Source: Cheiracanthium punctorium
Lineage: Eukaryota > Arthropoda > Arachnida > Araneae > Cheiracanthiidae
Reading direction: 5' to 3'
Assembly (NCBI GenBank): GCA_038373885.1
Contig: JAWZYV010000707.1
Location: forward strand, 310,001 to 374,000
Length of the DNA stretch: 64,000 bases
The translations under genes and the position numbers were made by a program. The notes beneath the pieces are model-generated. The model did not search any database. It saw nothing but the letters and a program-made list of their open reading frames with translations, and was not told the origin of the DNA. Position 1 is the first letter of the stretch, and every line of letters begins with the position of its first letter. Of the stretch, positions 31,626 through 42,560 are shown piece after piece.

Positions 31626-31765
31626 TTAGTAACCATCTTAATTTTAAATTCCATTCAGAATCTGAGAGATTTCATTGTCAAGAAAGCCGGTGAGAAACAG
31701 GATTCTCTCCGAACAAGATTTATTAAGATGGCAAACCAACTGATCGGTTGTAATATACCTATAAT

Positions 31766-32640
31766 TCTACTAATATTATAAGTGCGAAAGTTTGTGAGTT
31801 TGTATATTTTTTACTCTGTCAAGCTGAAAAGGCTTGACAGATTTGGATGAAATTTTGAATGCAGATACCTTTTACCTTGAATTAACGCACGAGCTAACTA
31901 CAGTTTCGAAATTCGAATTATTTTAGAAAACATCAACACTGTAGAAATGAGCATCATAGATGCCATGTTAGGCTATTTTCACTAGCATAAATCTATTTAT
32001 GCTTTTCAAACAAAGCAAAAAGGCTGTTCCAAGTATGCAGAACCGTGACCTTCGAGGAAAGTGCCTACTGACTTACGAAATGAGTCATGCTATGAAGGCG
32101 GGTTCTAGGCGTGAAATAATCATTTATGCAGAAAATTTATGATTCTGGTTGATTATCATCATTTTACGAAGTTTATCACTGCTTAAATTTATCTTTAGAA
32201 CAACAGTTAAAATTACATTTAAAAATTGAATCTACAATCATAAATTAGACCAAGTTTCAGTATAATATTTAATCAATAAATAATAATAAATCATGATAAA
32301 TTTTAGCAATAATACATTTGACAAAATAATGATGAGCAATTAGAATCTTAATTTTTCTAAAATTTCCATTTCAAATTTTCATTTAACGCCTACATCTACC
32401 TACACAGGACAGCTCCATGGATGGCCGCAGGGATTCCATAAGATACCAGACCTTCTAATTGAAGATCAAGGCAGATTCCCGTGCATTTGAAAATCATAAA
32501 CGGGGAATAACGGCAGTTTTACGCCAAATTAAAAAAAAAAAGTGTAAGAAAGAAATAACTCAAAGCGTGTTACTTATAGATCGCAGTTTTCAAACACCAA
32601 GTAAGATCACTTAAGAGTTTAAAACTACAGATGATGCATT
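31766..32640. mobile_element. Second Helitron-like 5' start and fragments
   Basis: TCTACTAATATTATAAGTGCG at 31766, then TGTCAAGCTGAAAAGG and TTTGGATGAAATTT, match the arthropod Helitron 5' pattern. Sequence at 32480-32560 is inverted relative to 23066-23130. No 3' end was identified. No coding signal. Confidence 0.45.
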
Positions 32641-32681
32641 TTCTTAACCCACTTTTATTTCTTTCACGTGTATGTATGTAT

Positions 32682-33419
32682 TAGAGATGAGTTCGGGCTC
32701 ATTTTTTGAAGCCCGAGCCCGAGGACTTTTAATCCGAGCCCGCCCGAGCCCGAGCAATATTAGCCCGAGCCGAGAGTCGAAGCCCGAGCCCGCCCGAACC
32801 CGAAATTTCAGCTAAGATAAAAAAAATCCAATTAATTCATTGATAGTATACAATGAATTTTGCCGTTTGTGCAAATTAAAGACAAATAGAGTTGCAAACT
32901 CTCAATGCACTTTCTAATTCTTTATATATCCATGTTTATCAAATAATGTCGGATCTCACAACTAACTAATCAATATAAGCCGCCGCGTCGTTCTGAAATA
33001 TCCAACGAGCTTAACGCGCCTTCTAGGCGTCAGTGCCGCTATTTTTTTTTTTTTTTTATAAGTACAGTCAACTCCGGTCATTGTGAACCATCGGCTATAG
33101 TGAACTCAAACCATTAGTGCCGATTCACATACAGTATCTCTATCCATCATGAAGACACTTGAGTTTTAGTGAACTTCGGATAGAGTGGACGAAATTGGAT
33201 GGTCCGCAGAGGTTCACTATAACCGGAGTTGACTGTACTTTTATTTCCCTCGTGAATCACTTTTTAAAATATGTTTCAAGGAGTGTGTTCAATAAAGGAG
33301 AAATTTTTCACGAGCCCGATCCCGCCCGAGCCGGAACGCAATTGTGAATTACAGAGCCCGAGCCCGGTTCGGGCCCGGGCTCGGGCTTTCGGGCTCGGGC
33401 TGAGCTCGTCTCATCTCTA
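32682..33419. mobile_element. hAT-type element with CCCGAG-repeat ends
   Basis: It begins TAGAGATGAG and ends CTCATCTCTA. GTATGTAT flanks both sides (32674-32681 and 33420-33427), an 8-bp duplication within a GTAT microsatellite. Each terminal 100 bp is made of GCCCGAGCCCG repeats, so the ends form a long GC-rich stem. A pogo-like MITE (33065-33235) is nested inside. Confidence 0.85.
33065..33235. mobile_element. Pogo/Tigger-like MITE
   Basis: The ends are CAGTCAACTCCGG and CCGGAGTTGACTG, flanked by TA on both sides. Inside the ends, TCATTGTGAACC and GGTTCACTATAA extend the inverted repeat. At 171 bp it has no transposase. Confidence 0.85.
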
Positions 33420-33436
33420 GTATGTATGTATGTATA

Positions 33437-34483
33437 CAGAGTATCCCACAAAGGTGGTAACGGGCTTTAATTCTTTACCTATTAGAGATAAGTGGGCAGA
33501 GTAAGTTGTAAAAATGTTAAAAATAAAAGTCGGAAATAAGACTACGTTAAGAAAAAATTCCTCTCGTTAATTTTTAAAAAGTTATAATTTTTAAATATGT
33601 GTACGACTTTTGTAAAAAAAAAAAAAATAATAATAATAAATCCCAATTCGTAAAATTCACTCGTATACACTAATGGGATGATGTACAAAATTTGATAATT
33701 ATATCTTAAAAATTATCAGAAATGTGAAAACTAAAATATACTGATTTAAACCACTTTTCAATGGCTCTCGAAGGGAAAATATTCCCTAAAAGGTGGTTGT
33801 TTATCTATTAGAGATAAGTGGGCAATGTAAATTGAAAAAATGTTCAAAATAGGGTCGAAAATGAGGTTACGTTAAGAAAAAAGTCCCCTCGTTAATTTTC
33901 AAAGAGTTTCACTTTTTAAATTTGTATACGACCTTCGTACAAAAAGTTTTCTATTAGTAAAATGTGCCGCATACACTAATGAGGTAATGGACAAAATTGG
34001 AGAATTATATCTTACCAAGTTTCAGAGATATGAAGATTAAAATATACTGATTTAAAACCACTTTCCATAGCTCTCGAAGGAAAAAAAATGACGTCGGATG
34101 ACCGCATTTCAGGGATTGTACAGGAATTACGAAAGAAAATATTTTTTTACTCTAGCAATAAACTTTTACATTCAAATTCATATAGCCCGATCACCTTTGT
34201 TTAAAGATAGCTCTGAGACGCTTTATGATGAAAGGCTGAAACTTTGTGCATCATTTCATTAATATATGAAGCACATTTTACTAAATGTACACATTTTAGT
34301 ACAGGATTCGTATACAAATTTAAAAAGTGTAATTTTTTGAAAATTAACGAGAGGAATTTTTTCTTAACGAATTCTTATTTCCGACTTTACTTTGAACATT
34401 TTTTTTTTTCCAATTTACATTGTCCACTTATCTCTAATACATACAGAATTAGAGCCCGTTACCACCTGCTTGGGACACCCTGT
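33437..34483. mobile_element. Mariner-like non-autonomous element with internal repeats
   Basis: CAGAGTATCCCACAAAGGTGG at the left and CCACCTGCTTGGGACACCCTG at the right are inverse ends, flanked by TA dinucleotides. Internally a unit of about 330 bp is repeated directly (33470 and about 33805, sharing TATTAGAGATAAGTGGGCA, CCTCGTTAATTTT and GTATACGAC) and its start recurs inverted near 34340-34440. No transposase. Confidence 0.75.
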
Positions 34484-34485
34484 AT

Positions 34486-35110
34486 AATGTATATGGCTGT
34501 ATTAATGTAATGGAACCTAGTAATTCAATTTTCACCCACTTCCAGACATCCAATTAACTTGAAATTTTGCAGACCCATAAAGAATCGATGTCAATACAAT
34601 AATATTGAAACTTAGCAGTCATAGGTTCTACAAGAGCACGCATAAGAATTCCAATATATTCACACTATGGAAAGTTATTGTTTTCATCATATTTTAGAAA
34701 CATTCATCTATTTCAAAAGAAACAAAATTAATATGTGTTTTTAAGGATTATAAATTGAGGCCCTCCATCGAAAACAGTGTAGGTATAATTTATGGGCTTT
34801 TTAAAGGTTCCCCCAAAAGAATTTCAACACTTTATAAACTATAGCATTTCAGACATTTATCTATTTCATGCACAATATAATAAGTTAAGTTTAGAGACGT
34901 CTGTAAATGTTTACGTTTCATTTAAAGGATGGAAATAATATTCAAAGTTCTTTTACAAGGTCTCGCAAAATTATATTAATAATGATGAACTTTTTTAACG
35001 CGCATTTATTACTTGTGCCTGTATGTATCATTGTGATGGAATCTTGTAATTCAAATTTCACTCTCTTTCAGACATCCAATTGACTTGAAAATTTACGGGG
35101 AACCCCCGTT
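34486..35110. repeat. Diverged direct repeat, about 520-bp period
   Basis: 34505-34590 and 35024-35100 share TGGAA-CTTGTAATTCAA, TTTCAC-C-CTTTCAGACATCCAATT and ACTTGAAA. The family is unknown. No coding signal. Confidence 0.55.
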
Positions 35111-36407
35111 AAAAGAGACCAGTGTTTAGAAACGAACAGTGTCCAGGTTGAAGGATATTTGATATAACCCATAGTTCAACGTTCTAATAAAATGGACATC
35201 ACTAAACTGTTTTTGGAAAATCTGATCTTTCGTCTGACTCGCGCCGCTCATTGACGCATGCGTAAATTGATTGTCGAAAGATTCTGATTGGTCGTAAATT
35301 TAACCAAACGTTTTTGTTAAATTAAAAAGGTATTTTGTTAAATCGATTTGGTTGAATCAAACAAACTTTTGTCAAATCAACAAAATAAAACTATAACCAA
35401 GCAAATTTTGTTAAATTCAACAAAACACTTTTTAGAGTGTGTCATGTAATAACATATTTTTTTATTATTTTCTTTAAATCTAGTGTTTTTCTTTATGATG
35501 GGTCGGCATTTATATTTTTCTTGATTGGGCAGCACCTTTACTTGCAATGCTAAAAAATCTGATAGTGTAAATTTCAGGATTATAGTGAAAACACTCAAAA
35601 TAAAAAAGTTACTCTGTGACAGCAAAGTATAATTTAACCGTTTGTATGTTTCTATTGCAGAGAATGTGTTTTTAGACATCATTTTCTGCTACAGATTTGT
35701 ACTAATTTATTCTATGATGACTCTAATAAACATATTGTCACGTAAGTATGAACTATACTTCACTTTTTAACAAGTTATTATTTAACCTATGTATTTAACT
35801 TTTACAAATAAAATATCACTGCATTCATATTTTGTAGTTTTTATTTTAATATTTGAAAAAAAAAAAAGGTATCGACAAACATATAATTATGTAGATATAC
35901 GAGTTCTGTATTTTGATTTCGTTTTGCAATATTTTTTTCAGAATGATAAGTAAACCAATTGTTTAATGTTACTTTTGTAAATGCATTTCCCAATAAAGTG
36001 CCATTAAAATTAATCAAAAGAAATATCCTTAAGAAACAATAAAAATGCAGTATGTAATATTTGAAGAAATATCTGATATAATTAAGAAAAAATATTGAAA
36101 GTATTCCTCCATCTTAAAAATATTACTACAGCAAATGGGGTGCAAAGCACTGCTAGTTGCTGTGATAGTGAGAGACGAATACGATATAAGTAAGGCCGCG
36201 AGGAAAAAAATATAAAAATAAAATAAAATAAATAAATAAAGGGCCACTTTCTCTTTATTTGACCGTTATTCGTCGTACAGCAAAGTTATATATACTATTC
36301 GCTTGCAAATAACGTATATTTTAATTTTCTGGTAATTTAATTTGCATATATATATATAAGGGCCGTCTTTTTTTAATTCTCCATCAACTTCGTTTTTTTT
36401 TCAATGG
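35111..36407. other. No gene seen
   Basis: Positions 35290-35425 are dense in TTTGTTAAAT and its inverse ATTTAACAAA, which may be the end of an unrecognised TIR element closing at ACACTTTTTAGAGTGT. The remainder is AT-rich. Frames of 101 and 72 codons lack features. Confidence 0.45.
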
Positions 36408-36470
36408 CAACGGCTACCCTTTTTTCATCATTGGGAAAGGGTTGTGCCTCAAAGGGTTAACAAGAACGCA
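36408..36470 (+). mobile_element. Foldback element end fragment
   Basis: CAATGGCAACGGCTACCC, TTTTTTCA and GGGAAAGGGTTG-GCC-TCAAAGGGTTAAC match the inverse of 40146-40200. It is a solo end or deletion remnant. Confidence 0.75.
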
Positions 36471-36574
36471 AGGGATAAAACTTTTGAAGAGAGAGGAAAC
36501 GTGCGGAGCATATTTCAAATGTTGGCGCAAACTTTCCCTATACCAAGTGGCCACCGGAAGACATAGCCTAATAC

Positions 36575-36733
36575 CAGGGGCGTAGCCAGAAATTTTTCAT
36601 GGAGGGGGGTTACGACTACTGCAACTCACATATATGCATACATGTGTGTGATAAGGGAGTGAAGAATATACATTTTGTATGGCAAAAAATTCCTCATGGA
36701 GGGGGGGTTATGACCCCCTTGGCTACGCCCCTG
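36575..36733 (+). mobile_element. hAT-type MITE family 1, copy 3
   Basis: The 159-bp element starts CAGGGGCGTAGCCAG and ends TTGGCTACGCCCCTG. CCTAATAC flanks both sides exactly (36567-36574 and 36734-36741). It is close in sequence to copy 1. Confidence 0.93.
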
Positions 36734-36741
36734 CCTAATAC

Positions 36742-38218
36742 TATTGACAGTTAAATTGTGCGGTGAAGAAAATAGAGAAAAAAGAAAAGCACTTTTCCAT
36801 GGAAATGCGGTTGTAGATTATTAATGATCATGTTATTAGTTCGGAATGCTAGTTTGTAGGCGTGTACACAGGGTTGACAGCGGACAAGAAAAACGGGAAC
36901 ACCTCGTATGGTAAGAAACAAGGGCCTCGAACATGGTAAGAAAATTTTACTTTTACGGAAAAAGTCAGGGAAAATTGTAGATTTTGGCCATTGAATCATT
37001 TTGGAAAATCTTGAAGTGCGACGTAGAAAATTATCTGAAGTTTGCATTTATGAAATAATTTTACATTTGTCTTTTGCGTGGAAAAAATAAAAATTACTTG
37101 ACATAGGTAAACAAAAATGGCGGATACTTTTTTTTTAAAGGAGAGAGTCTGGTTTTAGAAAAGAAGGCAAAGCTTATTCAACCTAAAAACAAAATTATAA
37201 TAAAGCAAAATGTTACCTTAAAGCACTATTTTATTTTTATTTTTTAACTAAGCATTCTTTTTTGAAAAAAGTACAGTAATAATAATTCTGTATCCACCAC
37301 GCCAGTCGTCTTGCGCACATATATTATTAAGTCAAATTTAGAGCACTTTTTTTTAACCCTGTATACGACAAAAAAACTTTCCTACATTTCGAATTAATAT
37401 CATGATCAGTATCCATACTTTCATTTTCATGAAAGAGATGCTACAGAATTTTTTGGAGCCACAAGTTACCTGCCTATATCATTGCCGCCAAATTGAAATG
37501 CCAAATGGGCGTCATTTGCATCATTTTAATTATTATAGGAGAGGAACCTAGTGGTTAAAAACAGATTACACAACTATGAAAGGCTTTGAGGGAACTATAT
37601 GGAGCGGTATATAACTCACACAGAGAAAAATATAGGAAAGGTGCTACTTAGTTAAATGTAATATGTGATCGGCATCACAAGTTGCTTAATGTTTTAAATA
37701 TTTATCTAAATAGTAGGTATAAACTATACATTTTTACTAAAGTAATAATTTCTAACTCTAAATCGAACATTTCATGTAGTAGGTGGATATAAAATAGAAT
37801 TGTCCATCTGCAACATTTTATGCTATTTTAGTCAGTTTCTCTCCCCTCATTTGATTTTTACGAGCTTTTCGAAAAGTTTACTAGCACTTTTAGGAATTTC
37901 AATTAATATGTGGAATTTGAAAGCCGCAAATAATTCAATTTTAGGTCTAAAATAAGATAAAATGTTATTTGTTGAAAATGATATTTTTTATAATTTCAAG
38001 GTGCAATGGGATAGTTCATTGAAAAGAATGATTGTAGCCACTTGATAGCTAAATAGTTTGTTCTGTGAATGTAAATTGCGGTTTCATTTCTTTTTAACGT
38101 TTCAGGTGTCACTAAGCTTTGGTTTTTTAAATATTGAATGACAAAGATAAGATGCTAGAAGCAGTATCTTCGGTTGATTCTTCTAAAGCAATCAATGTCT
38201 GTCATAACAAGGTAGGTA
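36742..38218. other. No gene seen
   Basis: This is AT-rich unannotated sequence. A 98-codon minus-strand frame at 36751-37047 has no domain, signal or splice context. Confidence 0.5.
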
Positions 38219-38816
38219 CAGAGTGTTCATTTTTTCAAAAACTGTACAATGTGTAAAATTGTAATATACTGCGCAACTGAATAACTAGTCCAAAGGTTTT
38301 ATTCACACACATCTTATGTATCACAACTTCATATAAATACTACAAACACGTACAGCATGTTTCAGAAATATCTGTCACAAGTATAACGGCTGGAAGATAG
38401 CACAGCAATGCTGAGTCAAAAGCGTCGTTTTCATGCATTTTTTAAAAATGACTTCAAAAAAGTGTTGGAGTGTTGATTAACTTTATTCTTAATGTGTCCA
38501 TGAGTTTTTGAGAGTGAAATCATTCATCACAAATGATTTCACTTTCTCAAAACTGTATCATTCGAATCTAATAAAGTTTATAAATATCGATTTCAGTTTA
38601 ACATTAAACATAATATTTTCCTCCAATTTCATATTACATCGTTATAAAGTAGGAAATTTTTCTGACGATTCAATACTTTTTTTGAGTCCACTTATTGGTG
38701 TTTGAGGACAGTTTTAGTTTTAGCATTCTTATGTAATCCCCAATCCTTTTATTGTGCCCTATATCCCCTTCAAAGCTAAAGGGTAAAAATACATCCGCTA
38801 CTTACGGATCACCCTG
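38219..38816. mobile_element. Possible mariner-like MITE
   Basis: It starts TA-CAGAGTGTTCATTTTT and ends GGATCACCCTG-TA; the ends are imperfect inverses. A strong internal hairpin lies at 38505-38553 (TTTGAGAGTGAAATCATT and its near inverse). The ends resemble those of 33437-34483, but matching is short. Confidence 0.45.
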
Positions 38817-38818
38817 TA

Positions 38819-39421
38819 TATTTTAATACTTTGTATAGTTATTTTTATTGGGGTTTTGTCTATAAAAAAAACTCAATTAAATTTGTGTCAAAAACCGATG
38901 TGAACTTGATAAATAACGCATACAAATGTACACATATTGTAAGATCCTGAAGGTGACCTAATCTAGTCCGTAGTTTATGTTTTTGAAAGTTGTAAAGTTA
39001 TCTGAACTGTGTTCAAGATCTAATCTTAGAAAGTTTACCTTCAAAATTAATTTAGCTAACATTACCAGTGTTTAAAAATATCAGTGGCAAAAAGTTAACA
39101 AATGCAACCTTACCACAACATTGAGCTAACACAATTTTTCAAAGGGTTTTGTTACAACCAAATTTCATGTACAATAAATGTCTTACAAAGATTCACACAA
39201 AAACAGCTTCAAGCAACTCTTAGAGCTGTGTGAGAAGATTTGTTAAATTCAATGAATGTGGATAATGTGTCCATACGTCCCTTTTTGGGCAGCTTGTTCT
39301 GTTCTTGCCGAACATCCTCTAACCTTTGAAGGTAATTCAGTAATTTAACTATTTGTTATGCGCATCACTGCATTTTTTTTTAAAGTAAAATTTCTTTAGG
39401 CGCGACTAGTGAGTAATTCAG

Positions 39422-39465
<44 letters not shown>

Positions 39466-40145
39466 ATTTGTTTTCATATGAAAATTTATAAAAAAATTCT
39501 AAACTTTCTCTTTTGAGTCAATCTGGAAAAGAGTTAAGCAGGCAAGTGAAAAAAAATTATCTCTAGTAATCTGTTACCAATATTTAATCATAGTTTTGAA
39601 CATACTTTTTTTAAGAGACTTTTTCGTATTGGACCAATATAGCCCCGGTTGATGTTGCTATTAAATCAACTTTCGTTTTTTTTTTTTTTTTTTTTTTTTT
39701 TCCCATGGATACATTATTTATTACCTAAGAGATACCAGATGCCCTGTTTTGAAGACAAACGTGTTATATAAGTTTAAAAAAAAATAGTATACCTCAAGTT
39801 TTAAGGAAAAAAAGAGAAATGGTTACATTAAGTTTAGATCACACAAATTACTTAAAACTTGAACAAATATTTATTATCCGTAAATGTCTGCGTTAAAAGT
39901 CCGACGATATTATGGCCGTTCAAAAAGCCAGGCCTAAGTTTTCGAATCGCCTAAATCATGACACTTTATAGGAAAGACTCCCTCCAACACAAGTACACAG
40001 CACCCACATACATCTAAAAGTTTCATTACTATCAAGAGATAATCTAATTTTTCTCGAGGGAGGTTGAGGGCTAGTATTCAAAGGGGGGGGGGCTTAGCAC
40101 GCCCTATCCTGATTTTGCCATGCCAATGGGAGATGGCCAAAGGTG
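38819..40145. other. No gene seen; TA microsatellite
   Basis: A (TA)n run lies at 39427-39462, a T run at 39679-39700 and a G run at 40084-40093. No coding signal. Confidence 0.55.
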
Positions 40146-40628
40146 TTTAACCTTTTGAGGCGCAATCCTTTCCCGATGCTGAAAAAAGGGCAGCCGTTGC
40201 CATCGCTCGGCTTAACTACCAGCAAGATGGCGGACGATCGAAACGTTAATCGAGTGCCACAGATGGCACGCGATCAGCCAGCTGTCGTCAAAAAAAGGGT
40301 CACTAGATCTGTGGCACGGGATGAACGTTTCGATCGTCCGCCATCTTGCTGGTAGTTAAGCCGAGCGATGGCAACGGCTGCCCTTTTTTCAGCATTGGAC
40401 AATCTATCCGGCTGTTCTCGCAAAATTCCATTTTTCAGCAGATGTCAGTGCTGTTAAATATAATTTTTTACGGGAAATGACGTGATAAAAAGTAAAGGAT
40501 TCACGTGGAGCTATGTCACCTGCAACTATTTTTATAGAAATCAAATCTATTCTTCGTGACTGGCAGCAGTCAAAACGTCAGAGTTTGGTGTTCCCAGAGC
40601 GGGAACACTGCTCGTTAAAGGGTTAAAC
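40146..40628 (+). mobile_element. Foldback element with long palindrome, copy B
   Basis: The outer ends GTTTAACCTTTTGAGG and AAAGGGTTAAAC are inverse. Inside, arms of about 85 bp (40178-40262 and 40312-40398) form a near-perfect palindrome with GCAGCCGTTGCCATCGCTCGG, CAAGATGGCGGACGATCG and GTGCCACAGAT in each. The asymmetric segment 40399-40615 follows and matches copy A. A 70-codon open frame spans the palindrome but is an artefact of its symmetry. Confidence 0.85.
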
Positions 40629-41342
40629 GTCAAATACCGTTCTCTGATTTCACTGGTAAAGATTGCAGATGCCCATACTTTTATTTTCAGCATTCATGAT
40701 GTACTGGATTAACCCACACCTCCAAAGTAAAAAGGTTGCATTAATTTTCAATATTTCATCGCTTAACAAACAATGGACATGCACACACTCACGTAGCAAG
40801 GCAGTTCCTTGAATGGAGAGAGAAAATTTTAATTTTTCGTCACGCTGGTGAATCAAAAATAAAGTGTTTTGCAAGGAACGACAGTATACAAAAGAGCATA
40901 AACTGCTGTGCGCCTTCTCATTCACGAGAAGGTAAAAGCAAGCAAACAAACAAACAAAAAAAAAAAACCGTTTAGTTCGTGCATAAATAAATTTTCATTT
41001 TTCTTTTTGTTTTCCCTCTCAGAGTCTGACGTCAGTCTGAAGGGGTCTGAGTGAGACACGAAACAGAATTTTCCCTCAAACTCTCACTGGAGGAACGAAG
41101 CCTCTCAACTACTGTTAGCTCCTCGGCACCGTATTTCAGGAAACCAATTCCAAGGGGAGGGAACTTGGAAAAGGTCTATTTTTGTGCTTACACGTAAGCA
41201 CTCTTTTAACTTGATATTCCCTCTCAGGCTGACTATAGTCTGGGTTCTGAAGATGAGAACGGTTTGAGCCGCGGTGGTGTGGTGTGCGAGGAGGTATTCG
41301 TTGTTTATTTATTTGTGCATGCTCAGTATTACTGAACGGTGA
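40629..41342. other. Region upstream of second leader exon
   Basis: It includes a CAAA repeat at 40945-40958 and, from 41020, GC-richer sequence with TGACGTCAGTCTG at 41028-41040. TCAGT at 41323-41327 is a possible initiator 16 bases before the ATG. This may be 5' UTR and promoter of the leader exon, but nothing proves it. Confidence 0.35.
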
Positions 41343-41415
41343 ATGGCACCGAGGGGTGGAGGTCATCGAATGGAATATCTGATATTGCTACTCACTGGAC
41401 TATTAGCATTAACGT
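41343..41415 (+). CDS. Second putative signal-peptide exon, phase-1 donor
   Basis: The ATG opens 24 codons plus one base: a basic N terminus (MAPRGGGHR) then MEYLILLLTGLLALT, a classic signal-peptide core. The frame meets GTAAGT, a consensus donor, in phase 1, the same phase as 6737-6803. It could be an alternative leader of the Ig gene, splicing to exons beyond the window, or the start of a related neighbouring gene. No matching acceptor exon was found to its right. A chance match is possible. Confidence 0.5.
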
Positions 41416-41563
41416 GTAAGTACACCTATGCATGCATTGGCATAACTATATGACATTTTGAAACGAGTATTAGAGGAATGGGTTTTCTGCAACCTCTTAT
41501 TATTCTTAATAAATTACTTAGAGAGGTTTACCACTGCACCTCTACCCATTTACGCCACTTAGT

Positions 41564-41744
41564 CAATGACGTAGCTATTGGGGGGGGGGGCGTAGGGAAG
41601 TTACGATCCCCTCCTCCGCATGAGCAATATTTTTGGGTTACAAAATGTATTTTCTTCGCATTCACGCACACACACATATATATATATATGAGATGCAGTA
41701 GTCGTACCCCCCTCCCTAATGAAAAATTTCTCGCTATGCCATTC
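41564..41744 (-). mobile_element. hAT-type MITE family 1, copy 4
   Basis: It is in reverse orientation with decayed ends CAATGACGTAGC and CGCTATGCCATTC. The flanks CACTTAGT and CACTTAGC differ by one base. It lies 150 bases after the leader exon donor. Confidence 0.85.
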
Positions 41745-41917
41745 CACTTAGCGTATGACAAATGTGAAGCAATATTCTGCAGGGATAATTTACTAGTTGA
41801 CACAAAAGACCCGAGCCTAAACGCCTGTACTTAACTGTAAACAATTAAAATATTGAGATTAGTAGACTGAAATCAGCGCTGTTATTAATTATCAGACTAT
41901 TTCGACCAATTTTAATG

Positions 41918-42266
41918 TTGTTGTTGTTTTTGTCGTTTTCATGACAGACGACGCTATCCATTGAAAGAGGGGTGCCAGAGACCCCGAGGGGGTTGGACTT
42001 CTACTTGTTGGTCCCAAATTTTGAGCCGATTCCAGATGAGGGACCAACCACCACCTGAAATCGGCACCCCCAGAGGTATCGTTTAACAACTTGGAGGACT
42101 TTGGAGCCACGACAGATTTTACGTGCATCAGCTCCCATTAGCGTACACGGTGCCACAGCGGACGAGCCGAGAGGGAGATGACCCTCCCAAGCACTGGCCA
42201 AGCCGGATGCTGCTTCACTTGCCGTGTTCTTATGGGAAGAGTTTAGTGCCCAGACCGCGGGATGAT
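41918..42266 (-). mobile_element. Retroposon with (CAA)n tail, 349 bp
   Basis: On the minus strand it ends in AACGACAAAAACAACAACAA. The same 11-mer CAATTTTAATG flanks it (41907-41917 and 42267-42277), as expected for target-primed retroposition. The body is GC-rich, starting CCGCGGTCTGGGC, with no clear tRNA or 5S promoter. It is a SINE of unknown head or a truncated LINE end; minus-strand frames of 66-78 codons in it show no domain. Confidence 0.8.
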
Positions 42267-42369
42267 CAATTTTAATGGAAGTGTTTTATAGCAAACGTCC
42301 CCAGGGTTTTGTTTTTATTTTAAAGTCTATTGCAATGTTCGAAGGGATTTTCGTTGGTTTGTTAAAGCT

Positions 42370-42560
42370 AAGCACGCTAAGGCAATCTGACGAAGGAAGA
42401 AATGCCTAGGAAGAAGGACTTTTGAAAAGGTTCAAACGTGTATTCATGTTACATCAGAGAAAATCGCCCAAAACTTCAGACCAGTTTCACAAGTTTAAAA
42501 GTCTAAATCGAACCCTGATATTGTGCAGTATGGAAAGAAATGCTTCTGGGAAAAAATTAT
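42370..42560 (-). mobile_element. Degenerate copy of tRNA-derived SINE
   Basis: It shares with 46553-46791 the words GGCAATCTG, AATGCCTAGG, GTATTCA-GTTACATC and CAGACC, and an AAATCGAACCCT word in place of the inverted B box. Confidence 0.6.

Noticed and set aside
40143..40355. 70-codon open frame with Arg/Lys-rich sequence
   Set aside because: It spans both arms of the foldback palindrome, so its openness and symmetry come from the repeat, and no domain or splice context exists.
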